A stretch of 64,000 nt of DNA from Cladochytrium replicatum. Its lineage: Eukaryota; Chytridiomycota; Chytridiomycetes; Cladochytriales; Cladochytriaceae. Below the pieces are notes generated by a model that saw nothing but the letters and a program-made list of their open reading frames with translations, was not told where the DNA came from and did no database searches. Positions 53,553 to 64,000 of this stretch are shown here, in pieces (position 1 is the stretch's first letter; each line of letters begins with the position of its first letter). Location: the NCBI GenBank assembly GCA_025526935.1, contig JAHLKD010000098.1, positions 144,773 through 208,772 on the forward strand, read 5' to 3'. Made by a program: the position numbers and the translations under genes.

Positions 53553-54608
53553 ATGTCCGTGGAGACTCAACTGGCGCCGTCGATGCTCGCTGCCCATAGA
53601 GGCCCCGCCTACCGCAAGGCAGCTCGCTCTCTCGAACTCAGGGTCGGAAAAGGTACAACGATCGGTGGAATGACCCTTGGTGGTGTACCTGTCAGTCCAC
53701 GAAGCCCAGGCTCGCCAAAACTCTCCAGCCTAGCACAAGCAGCAGCAGCAGCAGCAGCTGCTGCTGCCTCTGCTGCCTCCTCTCCAGCGGAGATCGTTTC
53801 TGCATCACGCACTCTACCTAGTTCAGTACCAGCATATACAACAAAGACCCGTACCTCACCCAACAAGCTTCACAAATCCTCCCCACTCTCTCCAAACGCA
53901 TCGAACCCTCTCTCTCCCGCACTCACGCCATCCACTGCCCGTCGAATCACCCATGCCTTCGTTGCAAAGGTTTCTGTGGAGAAGGTGAAGAGGCTCTTCT
54001 CGAGCACACGGGCTGCTGTTGCAGAACGGACCACAGAAAACATGGAGGTCCAGGTGCGAAGGACTTCGGTTCCGTTATGGAAGCTTCTCCTTATCGACCG
54101 GGTCTTGGACAAACTGGAGGCCACTCAGCCTGGAATCAGTATGACTGTATTCAGAAGCAACAGTGACAGAAGGAAGCACTGGACGACTTTCAAGACTAGT
54201 GACGATGCATCATCACCCAACGAAAGCCGCACTCCCCCTTCCAAATCCGAAGACAATACGAAACCAAAATCACAACCACCTTCCCCCGAACCCACTCTGA
54301 AACGAAGGCGATGCTCGAGTCCGCTTCGATTTGAAGTGGAGATCCCTGAGGAAGAGACTGTCGCAACTTCTCCTGATGTCAAGCGCATCGCCGCCGAAAC
54401 TCGACGACCGTCACTGAAAATCGAGGACATTCTTGCAGTTCCAGACCCCAGCAAGATTGAATCATCAATGACCGACGCGAAGCCAGAGGCAGAGGCACCT
54501 ATGGCGGTTCAAGTGACTATCTGTGGCGTGCTTGGCTTTGATAAGAACCCGCGGCCACAGGAACGGAAGACGACTGGATTCTGGTCCATCTTTTGCTGTT
54601 TCGCATAG
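53553..54608 (+). CDS. low-complexity protein ending in a CaaX-like CCFA
   Basis: One intronless frame of 351 aa from the first in-frame ATG (MSVETQLAP). An Ala-rich run (about 12 Ala, encoded by GCA/GCT) lies at residues 60-80, followed by Ser/Pro-rich sequence. A basic helical segment (about residues 130-200) includes HAFVAKVSVEKVKRLF. The tail is acidic and Pro-rich. The last ten residues are GFWSIFCCFA. The final CCFA fits C-a-a-X, so farnesylation or palmitoylation at the adjacent Cys is possible; this is inference. No family is recognised. A protease that would process such a tail (RCE1) is encoded elsewhere in this window. Confidence 0.75.
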   Translation: MSVETQLAPSMLAAHRGPAYRKAARSLELRVGKGTTIGGMTLGGVPVSPRSPGSPKLSSLAQAAAAAAAAAASAASSPAEIVSASRTLPSSVPAYTTKTRTSPNKLHKSSPLSPNASNPLSPALTPSTARRITHAFVAKVSVEKVKRLFSSTRAAVAERTTENMEVQVRRTSVPLWKLLLIDRVLDKLEATQPGISMTVFRSNSDRRKHWTTFKTSDDASSPNESRTPPSKSEDNTKPKSQPPSPEPTLKRRRCSSPLRFEVEIPEEETVATSPDVKRIAAETRRPSLKIEDILAVPDPSKIESSMTDAKPEAEAPMAVQVTICGVLGFDKNPRPQERKTTGFWSIFCCFA

Positions 54609-55150
54609 GCGATTGAGACTCCTTAGGTTACCTGGTATTTGATGTGCAGAACGATATCCACATTTTCTCCGTTTCGATTTCATATTTGTGTTCTATTTTC
54701 GTTCCATTCGTTTCTGTCGAAATGGTTTGGTTATTCTTTTTTTTTATTTACTACCCAAGATCAAGTTCTTCGTATACCTTTATTAATCTGGTTCTTTATG
54801 TTCACAATCGGTGTGTGTTACAGTGCAGTGGTACATGTTTCCTTCGCTTTCCTGTTCAGCACATTCTGCGGATTGCTTATGCGTCCATTTGCATTCTTTG
54901 TTACGTTTAAGCTCGAACACTCCGATTTCAGCTTTGTCCACATTCGGTCACTAGTATTTGATTCTGTTTTTCCTTCTTTTTTGGTTGTATGTTTCTTCTT
55001 TTTCCCTCTATAGACCTGTATTTTCGTTTTGCTTCTTAACATTGATGACATACAAACCAAAATTGTGCTGAATCTGTTCGTGGCCTGTTAACTTTTTAGG
55101 CGTTTTTTGGTTTTTTGGGTGCAACAATTTGTGAACAAGAACAACGAGCT
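54609..55150. other. intergenic, T-rich, between convergent genes
   Basis: Very T-rich on the plus strand; probably both 3' UTRs. No supported gene. Confidence 0.6.
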
Positions 55151-56407
55151 TTATTGGCTGTGCTCTGCACTAGAGGTTCCAGCTCCAAAAATGGCCTGAC
55201 GCAGGGCCTCGTACGCCGTTTCCACGTCGTCGTTGATCAAGATCGTGTCGACTGATCCAGCCTGCACACCCCACTCTATCTCCCTCTTTGCAGCATCCAA
55301 ACGCTTCTGAATGCTCTCCTCCGCCTCCGTCCCACGACCCCTCAACCTCCTCTCGAGCTCCTCAACAGACGGCGGCATCAAAAAGATGTACAGCGGCGTT
55401 GCGAGTCCAGCAGACGCTGCAGCCTTCTTGAGCAGATCGACGCCCTGTGAGTCAATGTCCAGGATAACGTTCTTGCCGGACGAGAGCACATCCTGTACAG
55501 CCTTGAACGATGTTCCTGTACACAATCAAAGTTAAACCACCGGCATGACGATTGGTTTTCAATCGCTCACCATAAAGGTTGCCCGAAAACTCTGCGTTCT
55601 CGATGAAATGCCCCTCTGCGATCTCTGCAAGCATGTCCTCTCTTCCCACAAAGTGGTAGTGTACGCCGTTCTCTTCTCCGGGCCTCGGCTTCCTCGTCGT
55701 GTGGGAAACGCTGAAACCGAACTGGGCGGGGTACTCTGCAAACAGTTTCTTGAGCAGGGTGGACTTGCCGGCGCCCGAGGGGCCGCAGATGACGATCGGG
55801 CGGACAGTGGTGGTGGTCTGAATTTGGGGGGCCATTGATTCTGATTGGTGTAGGTCTGTGTGACCGGGAATGACCGATTCTTCAACACTTTCTTCTGTAA
55901 CGGCCGAGGCTTCTTCAGCAAGAACTTCCTCGTGCGATTCAACGACGGGTCCACGCTCCGCCACGGCACTGGTCGCAACACCACTCCCTCCCTGAAAAAA
56001 ACAATAAAAAGGAGCAACAGCCCATCATGTAAAAATCACCAATCCGAAAATGCGGATTAGATTGGAATTTGTGTGTTTTCTTTTCAACTGACCGCTTCGG
56101 GCTGGTTCCCCTGCATCAACCCAAACGCGAGGATCACCGCGCCGACGCCGTGGACGAGCCTCGCGAAGGACGGGTCCATCATCGCGTCGGGTTTCGGCGC
56201 AGCGGCTGCGATCGCTTTGGCGCGCGCTGAGTCGGGTTTGCGTGAGAGGAGGGTGATGGGCCGGCTCTGGCCGGGTCGTGACATCACGGCCGGGGGATGG
56301 AGTGGGGGGCGAGAGAAGGGGCCTTTGGCGAGACGGGAGAGGGCAGGGGAGTTGTGTGGGACGGCGAGGCCAGTTGTGGAAGCGGCGACGCGGATTCGGA
56401 GAGGCAT
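55151..56407 (-). CDS. GUK1: guanylate kinase with N-terminal mitochondrial-type extension
   Basis: Three exons (56407-56093, 55991-55571, 55515-55151), introns 101 and 55 nt, give 366 aa. The C-terminal ~200 residues are a standard guanylate kinase (ATP + GMP to ADP + GDP): P-loop [49 protein letters not shown] and IFLMPPS. The first ~150 residues are not part of the kinase. They start with a basic presequence ([16 protein letters not shown]) and a hydrophobic stretch ([15 protein letters not shown]), then an acidic linker. An internal Met (MAPQIQTT) just before the core could give a cytosolic form. The first donor (GTCAGT) is slightly unusual. Confidence 0.9.
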
Positions 56408-56590
56408 CTTTTTGGGTTGTGAAAGATGTCGAAAAATTTGTGATGAAAAGTTGGCGGGAGGGAGAGTACAGGAGTGGGTGGATGATAAACATCATTCTGT
56501 GGAATATGGCTCTTTGATAAAATCAATACTATCTGTCAAAATACATTCGAAGAACTGGAACTGCGTTGTTGGCACATGAAACTGAGAGGC

Positions 56591-57150
56591 ATGGATCGTG
56601 GGACTGAAGAGCTCGTTGGAGGTCATGTTTAGAACAAGGACTTGTCGGAGCAGCAACACATCAAATCGGGGAGCAGTGTTGTAAGGTTCGCTCGCAGAGA
56701 CTGTATACCTCCACCAGGATTCCGAGCTACGACAACTTTAAATACATCTCGAACACGTTCACCGCTCTTGTCGCTGTTGACTACCTTCCGCCATTGGAGG
56801 AGCGTCATCTTCGCCCAACGATCATCCGATGGAGCACGCATAACGAGTTCCCCGAAAAGCGGGCGTCATTGTTGCGGATCTTTGAGCGTCACGGGAAACA
56901 CCTCCGTTCTTCTTCGTTTTGTATCTGCTCTCTCCTTGACTCCGAATCACTTCGAGTTCTCGTAGAACATCGTCCCAACCTCGAGTTTCTGGAGCTTGAT
57001 CGCACTGGAAAACTGGCGACGGTTGATTCCGTTATCGATGCTGTCGGAAAGTTGACTCAGCTGTGGGAGCTGAGATTGCCTGATGCAGCTTTTGAGGGGA
57101 CACCGAATAAGTTCACGATGGAACACGTGGAGAGGTTCCAAGCATCCTGA
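56591..57150 (+). pseudogene. truncated leucine-rich-repeat protein fragment
   Basis: Plus-strand sequence from about 56723 reads YDNFKYISNTFTALVAVDYL, then LRVLVEHRPNLEFLELD and LTQLWELRLPDAAF, the spacing of leucine-rich repeats as in F-box/LRR proteins. A possible short first exon starts at 56591 (MDRGTEELVG) with an intron to about 56692. The frame ends at HVERFQAS, right before sequence without coding, about 280 bp from the LINE cluster. The array is only about two repeats long. It is probably a 3'-truncated gene. Confidence 0.45.
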
Positions 57151-57429
57151 AAGCAATCTCTAGCACGGTTGGGTCCAGAGGCTGGGGAATAGTTTTTTTT
57201 ATTGGAAAAGACAAATACAGAGACCCCATGGTGATAGCGGTGCCGCCAGGCTCGGATTTTCGAAACATACTGACATAGATACAAAAACAAGATGTGATCC
57301 TGTCATCTGTATACATTAAATAATGGCTTGGTAAATCGAATTAAATTGAAAATAATGCCTGCTAAAATTTTGCTGCAACATAGTCACAAAGCATTCAATC
57401 AGCTCTAGGATCACATAGGCGTAAGACAA
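57151..57429. other. intergenic, no supported gene
   Basis: AT-rich sequence between the LRR fragment and the LINE cluster. Confidence 0.4.
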
Positions 57430-58713
57430 AAGCAAATATTTTTGATGACCCTAGTTCTTCATCAGTGCCTTCTCTTCTGAAACATGTGTCTCATGCTCAT
57501 TGCTGTGCTAACTTTCGTACTTCCGCTAATCGTTTAGATTTCAATCCTCAGTCGTTAGCCAAATATGCTGATCATTTTGCTAGTGTGTACGATGTTCAGG
57601 CTGCTGACCCAGTTTCACTTCAATTGTTCTGTGCGATTTTCAGCTGCCATTGGATGTTGAAGCTTTTGTTCTAGCATTAGGGACTGCCCTTAGAGTCTGC
57701 CCCGAGTCATGATTGTCTGCCTGCAGAACTTTATTGCCCAATTTCAGCAATTCTTGCTCCATTGTTCTTGCAGCTTTCTCAGTCCATTTTTCGCAGTAGT
57801 CTTACACCCACGTCATGGAATCTTGGGCTTTTTCCTCGGGAATGGAATGTGTTTTTGGTCTTCAGGCATGTATCTCCCGTGCGTCTAATGCCAAGGTTCC
57901 TTGGGTTGCTGGTACTTTAGATATTCAAGCAGCTTATGACACCACCAATCGTGCAATTCTTTGGGCTGAGCTTCTTTCTAGGGGAGTACCGTTGCCATTT
58001 GTTTTTGTTTTGAAGTCGCTGTTTGATTTTTGTTCTTCCAGAGTGGTTGTTGCAAACTGTTTTTCAGATCCTTTTGATTTGTTTCAAGGTTCTGTTCTCA
58101 GTCCACTTCTCTATATCACTTTTCTTGATCCTCTACCTGGGCTCCTCCGACCATTTGCCCCTCCTATAACACTCTTTCATCCTGCCAAACCACGATGTAA
58201 TTCTTTTCTATTTGCAGATGATTTGGCCTTGTTTGCACTTACTTTGGATGCTATGCAGGTTCTTCTCTCTGTTTGTGAACAGTTTGCCCAAGCTCCTGGT
58301 TTCTCTTTTGCTCCTTTGAAGTCTGTGATTCTCACAAGAATTCCCATTCCTGCTAATTCGCCTTTGCTTCTTCATGGTCAAACTCTGCCTGTCCAGCAGC
58401 CTTCATTTCGTTATCTGGGTTGCTTTTTTGGAGATACTTAATATTTGATGTTTCACTGACTATTTCCCATCGACTTGCCAAAGCGCGTGCAGCTTCTTTG
58501 CTTTGCTTTCTTTTTCAAGGATGTTTGATTCTCATTCTGGTTGTGGTTCGTCATTTGTTTTTGTCTTTTATTCGACCTACGCTTGAATTTGGTTTATATT
58601 TTATTCTTCCCTCTGTTGCTGTTTGCAAACCAGTTAGGACATTTATTCACCAAAGTTTGTGTAGATTTCTTCGCCTTTCATTTTCCACTGCAACACGAGG
58701 GGCAGACCCACCA
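57430..58713 (+). mobile_element. non-LTR (LINE) retroelement fragment, plus orientation
   Basis: It encodes part of a LINE reverse transcriptase on the plus strand, in several frames. Readable pieces are AGTLDIQAAYDTTNRAILW, LFQGSVLSPLLY, the polymerase motif FADDLALFA (about 58215) and FIRPTLEFGLYFILPS. The 5' part (endonuclease) is missing and the frame breaks at least twice. It ends abruptly at about 58713, where a minus-oriented LINE begins. Confidence 0.85.
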
Positions 58714-61700
58714 AAGTACGAGACATAAGGTGCAAAAAGATGCAATGAGGCACGAGCTTTCTCTAAGCGATGATCAATAGTTGCAGCAAGATCAAACCCT
58801 GCAATAGTAAAATAGTGACCAAGGTATCTAAATGAAACCTCGACAGGGAGGGCAGAGCCATGAAGCTTCAAGGGGGTGGGTAACCGCTGAGAAGATAACA
58901 CAGCACACTTTGAAGGTGAAAACACAAAATGAGAAGCTAAAGCAAAATCTTCACAAATTTTCAATGCACGTTGGGCTTGCTCAGGGGCAGGGGTGACAGA
59001 AAACAAAGCTATGTCATCAGTAAAAAACAACGAATTGAAAACAGGAGTGTTATAAGAAAACCTAGCAAGATGAGAGGATTCACGACGAAGGAGCTGTGCT
59101 AAAGGATTGATGAAAACTGAGTACAAGAACCGAGACAAAACAGAACCTTGAAAAAGACCTCGTGGAAGCGAAAACAAATCAGAAGCACGATTCTCTATAA
59201 CAACCTGAGAAGAACAACAATCAAACATACTCATCAAAACAGAGATCAAACGGTTTGGAATTCTGGGAAATTGACGAAGACGTTCCCACAAAAGAGGCCT
59301 ATGCACAGTATCATACGCTGCTTTAATATCTAAGAAAGTAACACAATAAGGCAGAGCAGTGCGGGAAGCCCGTCGCAGGGTAGCATCTAATGCAAAAACA
59401 CACTCAACACCTGAACGATTGGCCTAGAAACCAGCTTGGGCCGGATCAAGTTTACCAACATAAGCTACAAGCATAGGAAGCAGGGTACGCTCAATCATTT
59501 TCCATCAATATTGGTTAAAGTAATGGGGTGGTACTGACTAATATCACCAATGGAACCCTTATTCTTCCAAACAGGTAACAACAAGCCAGCATTCCAGGCA
59601 GAGGGCGACAAACCTGAACGGAAAATAGCGTTTGAAAGTTGAACAAAAAGGATAGCAACATCAGAAGCTAACGGCTTAAATAACTCAGCTGGAATATGGT
59701 TTGGGCCAGGAGCAGAGTTATTTGGGGAATAACGAATAGCACAAACAAAGTCACTAATACTAACTGACACAGAATCATTCAGCGCATGTAGACAAACGTG
59801 TTCTGCACTGGCAGAGGATTGTGCAAACTGGGTCTGATAAACGGAGGCAAAGTGATTGCGATAATGAGATAAAGAGGCAGGATCAGACAATAAACCGCTT
59901 GAAGCTGAGCGCCGTTGATGACACCTACGCGCAGTGGAAAGAACTTTGCTAACCTCGGTTAAAGAACTAGGAGAAGAACTAAACATATTGTCGCCAGAAG
60001 CCTCTCGAGCTCGCTGAGAAAGAGACCAAGTACAAAAAGCTTTGACACGCTCACGCGATAGCCGGTCATGCTCCAAGTGGCAATACTCAACTAAAACAGG
60101 ATCAGGATCATCACAGGAAGAAACAGCTAAAAAGTGCTTATGAGCAAGTAAGTAGCTCCGTCGCAAGGCCACTAAATGCGGCGGCACAAATGGCAGGGCA
60201 GGGCGACAGCGAACTAAACTGGGGGGTCCAATGACACAAGCAGCACACGAAGTAACAAAGGACAAAATAATATCTAATGCAGAGTCAATACATCCCTGTG
60301 CAACATCCACAGACATTTGGGCAAAGGCGGGAGCTTCTAAAATTGGACTGAGCGCATCATTGACATCAGCAAGGGTGGGATCAAAAAACAAATGTCCCAC
60401 ATCCTCCATTGCTTGAAAGACAGCAGGTTCACGCAACAGATGAGCAGCCCAGCGCTTGTGGGGGGGTGCAGCAGAGGGAGCGCTGGCATTGGGAGGAGCA
60501 AAAGAAAAAACAGCTGTAACCGGAAAATGGTCAGAAGCCCAAGGCATAAACTCGCTGTCGGCTAGACGACTATGAACTATATAAGAAATAGGATCACATT
60601 GAAGCAGAGGATTGACAAACAACAAATCGATCATGGAGTCACCATTGTGAGAAGAAAATGTGGGGTTATGACAGGAAGGGTGCTTAACTAGAGAGAAACT
60701 AGCGGCAGAAATAAATTGCTCAAACAACCTACCCCTACGATTTGAAGAATGATCACCAGTAGCTAAAAAACGGGCATTGAAATCGCCCAACAAAAGAACA
60801 GGGCACAGAGACGACGGGACATGTTGAGGAAGTGAAGCAATAAACTCTTCAAGGAAGGGGTCCTGAGCAATACCACACGGAGGCAAATAATACCCTCCAA
60901 CGAAAAGCCCACGAAATGTAAACCATAGAGAGGTGCCACCAGAACTAGAAACGAGACGGGAATCAGAAGCTCTACAAAGACTGCGATTGATCAAGACTCC
61001 CACACCAGCCCGTCGTGTACCCGATGACCCAGGAGAAAAACGAGTGTCAAAAATCAAATCTGGGGAAGGCAGAGGGTCTGAAGGAAAAGTGTGTGGTTCA
61101 GTCAGGAGCAGAAAAACAATGTGATTTGTGCACATAAAACGAAACAGTGAATCAAGAACTCCAAAGCTCAAATTTCAACAATTGAAGGTACCAACTCGAA
61201 CACTAATCATTAACGAAGATGGGTTGAGCGAGGCTGACGCGCAATCCCGTGGGCACTGTCCAGCACAGTTTCCTGAGCATCCATGGGGAGCTGACCACGG
61301 ACATACAGGAAAATAGCAGGATCAGTAACTGAACTGAGGATATGTGCATATCTCTTGTGGACAACTTCCCTGACCGCAGCCTCCCGCTGCTCCAAAGGCA
61401 GAGTAGAGGCTCGGCGAAGAAAGTCAGGGTTTGATTTGTCAGTGGAAGCTTCCTGGGTGGAAAAGTGCGCACGGAGAGCAATTGCGGTTGAGCGAATACA
61501 GATAAAGGAAGCAATGTTGCGACCAACAGAACTGATGTGGCGGATACCACACACCACCTCATCACCCAAGAGAGCCCTCAGCATGGTCCGCACAAAGCCG
61601 AGCCGCTATCTCATGATGTCCTTGATGTACACAGTGGTCAAATCATCCACACGGGCCTGAAGATCAGCAGGTGGGGAGACCAGCAGCGGAGAGGTCGGAG

Positions 61701-62600
61701 AATAGAATACGACAGGCCGAGGGCCACAAAGGCTGACATTCGAAGTGGGGTCACGACCAGCAAGGGCAGTCCTGACAGCTTCTGTACGAGATTCAGCACT
61801 CAGTGTGGGGAGACTCTCAAGCACACAGGCACGGGCATTGGCAGCAGCAGCGGCATATGTGCGTGGACCACGAGGTCCACGTGGGGCAGGTCGACTAGAC
61901 GGGGGGCGAGGGCCAGGAGCACCAGAGTTCCCAAGATCGTCCTGAATTGGAGGATTACCATGCAGTTGTCTAGGGGGAAGGCACACAGGCGCAGCCACAT
62001 CATCATGGCGGGAGACAGGGGCAACCGGAGGTGAAGGCGAAGGCAGCGGCCTCCCAAAGCGACCCACCAGATCCTCGGCCATATCACGACAAACACTAAA
62101 AAATTCAGCAGGAGTGTCCCTCGGCAAATGTGCAAGCATAGGATCCAGCATCGCCAACGGATCAAAGGTTGCACAAACAGATCGCATCTGAGTGAGAACG
62201 ACACGGAGATCTGCCAGAGATGCAACACTCGATGGAGCAGCCAGAGCAGCAAGAACCCGGACACCGGGCAGATGTGATCGAGAACGAGAACGGGAGCGAC
62301 CACGGGGCAGTTCATGTTCAGCAGGTCTTTTGGCGCGTCAGTCACGTGATCGGAAGTCACGTGATTCGGCATTTTCATCCTCCCCCATATTCACATCATC
62401 AGCCCAGTGAATTGGAGAGGCAGGAGCGGAGAATGGAAGCTGTGGAGCGGAATTTTCAACAGAGGAGGCACGGGGGTGCGAACAGCCTCAAAAATCACGG
62501 TGCCACCAGAAAGTCCATCAGGGGGCACAGCGGGGGTGCGGCGGGCCGTGGCGCATCAGGCAGCTGCATATGCGGAGCGCTGGGAGGCGGCATTGATTTT
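58714..62600 (-). mobile_element. non-LTR (LINE) retroelement, minus orientation, 3'-truncated and inactive
   Basis: Reading on the minus strand: ORF1 (about 62187-61210), an Ala/Pro/Arg-rich gag-like protein interrupted by an in-frame TAG at 61606-61608; ORF2 with an apurinic endonuclease (61171-60450: LLLGDFNARFL, SHNGDSMIDLLFVN, SDHFPVTAVF); then the RT (about 59650-58714: SPNNSAPGPNHIPAELF, DIKAAYDTVHRPLLW, LFQGSVLS, FTDDIALFS). A one-base shift near 59497 and a TAG at 59424-59426 break the RT. The C-terminal region after the RT is absent. It is a different copy from the plus fragment, to judge from the diverged RT. Confidence 0.9.
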
Positions 62601-62605
62601 TGTGT

Positions 62606-62611
62606 GAGAGA

Positions 62612-62674
<63 letters not shown>
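62606..62674 (+). repeat. (AG)n microsatellite
   Basis: An almost perfect AG dinucleotide run of about 60 bp follows TGTGTGAGAGAGTG. On its right is a run of T (62675-62698), the inverse of a polyA tail of the LINE 3' fragment beside it. Confidence 0.95.
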
Positions 62675-62679
<5 letters not shown>

Positions 62680-63778
62680 TTTATTTTTTTTTTTTTTTAT
62701 ATTATTATTTATTTTGCACATACAATGCATAACAAAAAACAACACCCAAAGTGCCTTACAAGATGGTCATGGACCAGCACATAGGGAAGCGCGCAGCATA
62801 AGGAAAAGCAACAAAGCAAAACAGAGAATGTAAACTCAAACCTGTGGCTACCCGTCAGATACTGCTAAGGTGCCAAAAAAACAGGTGAGTAATAAATAAT
62901 GAGAAAAGAAAATGTTAAAGATCCACAAATGCAGGCCAAAGAGGGAGTCTGGAGGAGAAACTTCTAATGGCAGACCCATACATTGAAGCCAAATCTTATG
63001 GAGACAACAAAAAACTAGATACCACGGTGCAAGATTCACTGGGTTGACAATGCGAAGTGGACGAAGGCTATCAACTGCAACGTCAAGCGGAAGTTGTAAA
63101 ACAGGAACAGGAACAGGAGGCAACAATAGGTCAAGACGAAAACATTCTGAAACATGAGATCTAGGACGCAAACATTCTGAAACATGAGATCTAGAGAGAG
63201 TTGCAGTGCGGCAGTGACAACACTGCTTGCGGGGGTGATAAAACAAACGTCCAAGGCGATACTGCAGAAGCCTCAAGATTGATGAAATAGGGAAGCATGG
63301 AGGAGCAATTGCTAGCGCATGAGGGTGTGCAGATGCAAGGGGAGCAAAGCTAGCAGCTATAGAATCATAGGCAGATGAGGCTACTTGGTGAAAGTGATTT
63401 GCGATAACATCAGAAGGTTTGGGAACTACAACATTTGCAGCCGGGAAGAGGAAGTGATTGTTGAAAGGGACAGGAGAACAACAAAAGTGCTTTCCCTGGT
63501 GAAGAAAGAATGACAACATAGGGTGAACCATATCAGGGGCATCATCATCCAGCCAATGTTGAAACATCTGAAACTGCAGATATTGAAGCCGAAACTGAAG
63601 GTCAGGAAACTTAAAAAACAGTAAAACCCCAGCAATTGAAGTAGAAAATGAAAGGCGAAGAAATCGACACAAACATTGGTGAATAAAAGTCCGAACTGGT
63701 TTGCAAACAGCAACAGAGGGAAGAATAAAATATAAACCAAATTCAAGCGTAGGTCGAATAAAACACAAAAACAAATGT
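62675..63778 (-). mobile_element. LINE 3' fragment (C-terminal region, 3' UTR and polyA)
   Basis: The minus strand starts inside the RT C-terminal region (FIRPTLEFGLYFILPSVAV, the same motif as in the plus fragment), continues to a Cys/His knuckle (CCHCRTATLSRSHVSEC) and a 3' UTR, and ends in a polyA tract (inverse T run, 62675-62698). It is 5'-truncated at about 63778, exactly where the dispersed repeat begins. A 30-bp tandem duplication at about 63146-63195 doubles the RSHVSEC codons inside the zinc knuckle. Confidence 0.85.
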
Positions 63779-64000
63779 AGAATTTCGTCGTAGGCAGGTA
63801 AGATCAGATAAGAGGTACTTGTTCGATGTATTGGAAGCTTAAGACTCACACCTTTTATAGGTTCTCCCATTCCCAACAAAGCCTCCCTTAATTTGTCCTT
63901 GCCACGTCAGCAGCGGCGCTCTCCTTCCTCCTTTGGTAAGTCCCCTTCAAGTTTGCTGGTGATCCGGAATTTTCTGGAACGCTGGCTTTTGAAGTTTCGT
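63779..64000 (-). repeat. dispersed repeat copy C
   Basis: Same repeat as at 1523-1745, in the same orientation and about 90 percent identical by eye; it continues beyond the window. It carries the inverse of a TATAAAAGG motif. Its inner edge is joined directly to the LINE 3' fragment. Confidence 0.8.

Noticed and set aside
57057-57316. Minus-strand short frames over the LRR fragment
   Set aside because: Antisense shadows without recognisable features.
1-64000. tRNA, rRNA, CRISPR array or riboswitch
   Set aside because: I scanned by eye for B-box-like GGTTCGA motifs with matching stems, for regularly spaced repeats and for rRNA blocks, and found none that hold up. A covariance-model search would be decisive.

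Overview
The window is nuclear DNA of a filamentous or zoosporic fungus, most likely an early-diverging one (Chytridiomycota is my best guess). The reasons are: genes on both strands split by many short introns (mostly 42-70 nt, GT...AG), fungal-type domain combinations (vWA-Hint, MATH-BTB, SAM+HMG box, ankyrin proteins), an M28 vacuolar-type aminopeptidase and an alginate-lyase-like wall/secreted enzyme. The taxon is an inference; no marker gene is present. Splice structures were assembled by hand from reading frame, splice sites and family conservation. Where 5' ends are unresolved I say so.

Layout. 1-3.3 kb: repeat-rich (three-copy dispersed repeat with a TATA motif, an inverted repeat pair, a DNA-transposon remnant, a 97-bp tandem repeat). 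3.2-8.5 kb: a Ser/Pro-rich hypothetical, a two-exon mitochondrial-type protein, and a probable papain-like peptidase. 8.9-14.7 kb: fragmentary coding plus a 5'-truncated Copia retroelement with an intact RT-RNase H frame and its 3' LTR. 14.8-16.1 kb: a two-TM membrane protein ending in PPAY. 17.5-23.3 kb: a decayed M28 aminopeptidase copy, the CAAX protease RCE1, and the intact M28 paralogue. 24.1-25.7 kb: a palindromic inverted-repeat transposon. 26.1-42.6 kb: HSP20, a coiled-coil protein, a 1289-aa ankyrin protein, an unassigned multi-exon gene, a secreted alginate-lyase-like enzyme, a SAM-HMG-polyQ regulator and a MATH-BTB protein. 43.3-50.6 kb: a vWA-Hint protein, a TIR-VIT-vWA fusion protein, an R-SNARE and its decayed tandem copy. 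50.9-57.2 kb: malic enzyme, a low-complexity protein ending in a CaaX-like CCFA, a mitochondrially targeted guanylate kinase, and a truncated LRR fragment. 57.4-64 kb: nested, broken non-LTR (LINE) elements joined to the same dispersed repeat seen at the left end.

Most interesting: (i) the TIR-VIT-vWA gene directly downstream of the vWA-Hint gene, a candidate effector/sensor pair; (ii) a cluster of microexons (21, 11, 20, 23 and 3 nt) in the M28 gene, with the 3-nt exon also recognisable in the decayed paralogue, plus 12-nt microexons in two unrelated genes; (iii) two independent cases of tandem duplication followed by decay (M28, R-SNARE).
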